Assembly (NCBI GenBank): GCA_018105865.1
Contig: CM030865.1
Coordinates: forward strand, 8,646,198 to 8,710,197
Direction of reading: 5' to 3'
Length of the DNA: 64,000 nt
Source: Metaphire vulgaris
Lineage: Eukaryota > Annelida > Clitellata > Crassiclitellata > Megascolecidae
The position numbers were made by a program, and so were the translations under genes. Positions 63,825 through 64,000 of the stretch are shown here, piece by piece; positions within the stretch are counted from its first letter, which is position 1; each line of letters begins with the position of its first letter. The notes under the pieces are model-generated. The model was not told the DNA's origin and searched no databases. It saw only the letters and a list, made by a program, of their open reading frames with translations.

Positions 63825-64000
63825 TATAAGTAAAATAAGTAAAAAGTAAAATCTCATGGATTTCTATAGCGCCTTGGAAAGCAGCACAACAGTAGCTGCT
63901 TATTCTTAGACGCTCAGGATTTCTTAAAATAGCTATGGGGAAGGTATATTATCAACATCCAAAGGACAGTGAGGCTAGGTTGTTACAGCTATGGAGGGTA
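63825..64000 (-). repeat. 3' end of the AAGTAAAATCTC LINE family
   Basis: GTAAAATCTCATGGATTTCT, TATAGCGCCTTGGAAAGCAG, CACAACAGTAGCTGCTTATT, TTAAAATAGCTATGGG. It continues past the window edge. Confidence 0.8.

Noticed and set aside
1..64000. tRNA or rRNA genes
   Set aside because: I looked for cloverleaf-type and conserved rRNA words and found none that I could support by eye.

Overview
The window is repeat-saturated, AT-rich animal nuclear DNA. It has trinucleotide and (AT)n microsatellites, many diverged L2/CR1-like, RTE/BovB-like and other LINE fragments, hAT elements and MITEs with readable 8-bp target-site duplications (TSDs), Helitrons, a possible exon-intron gene and a 100-bp assembly gap (39001-39100). 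The mix, the frequent AGGCCTA motif and LINE 3' UTRs carrying TATAGCGC suggest a marine invertebrate. I cannot name the phylum from sequence alone.

Host-type genes are few. A head-to-tail minus-strand cluster of GT15 (KRE2/MNT1-like alpha-mannosyltransferase) copies spans 10925-15878. One copy is intact (14832-15878), one is split by two hAT insertions with readable TSDs, and one is an N-terminal stub. A GT92 (DUF23) glycosyltransferase lies at 35981-37012 (-). A C-type lectin domain is recovered as two exons with matching phase (39908-40052 and 41474-41730, +). A class A GPCR sits in a GC-rich block (46187-47634, +) with several frameshifts.

The rest is layered transposons. From the left: a partial hAT transposase at the edge (1-517, -); a MITE (1178-1354); remains of a TE-protein pseudogene (3356-4290, -); a 2.75-kb element with roughly 220-bp terminal inverted repeats and a 9-bp TSD (4515-7269); hAT MITEs and LINE 3' ends (8143-10920); the invaded glycosyltransferase cluster; two Helitron-like non-autonomous elements (17221-17643 and 26796-27254); a 730-bp pentanucleotide tract; an RT pseudogene (21430-22570); a LINE split by a hAT element with tandem-array ends (23882-25480); nested hAT elements (29542-30776); a long L2-like LINE (31812-33690); the GT92, lectin and GPCR region; another L2-like LINE (49735-50820); a Helitron helicase fragment with a textbook 3' end (51215-51895); and a LINE > hAT > RTE nest (57480-62545). 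A Ty1/copia RNase H relic lies near the right edge.

The most unusual signals are: (i) a ~20-bp motif close to GACCTTTTTTGCTTGTCAGG that recurs on either strand inside a dozen MITE insertions of different terminal-repeat types; (ii) a class of hAT elements whose terminal repeats run directly into arrays of a 5-6-bp word; (iii) GT15 glycosyltransferases, a family best known from fungi, as a tandem cluster in an animal-type locus; and (iv) the long-TIR, 9-bp-TSD element carrying a protein family I cannot place in a superfamily.
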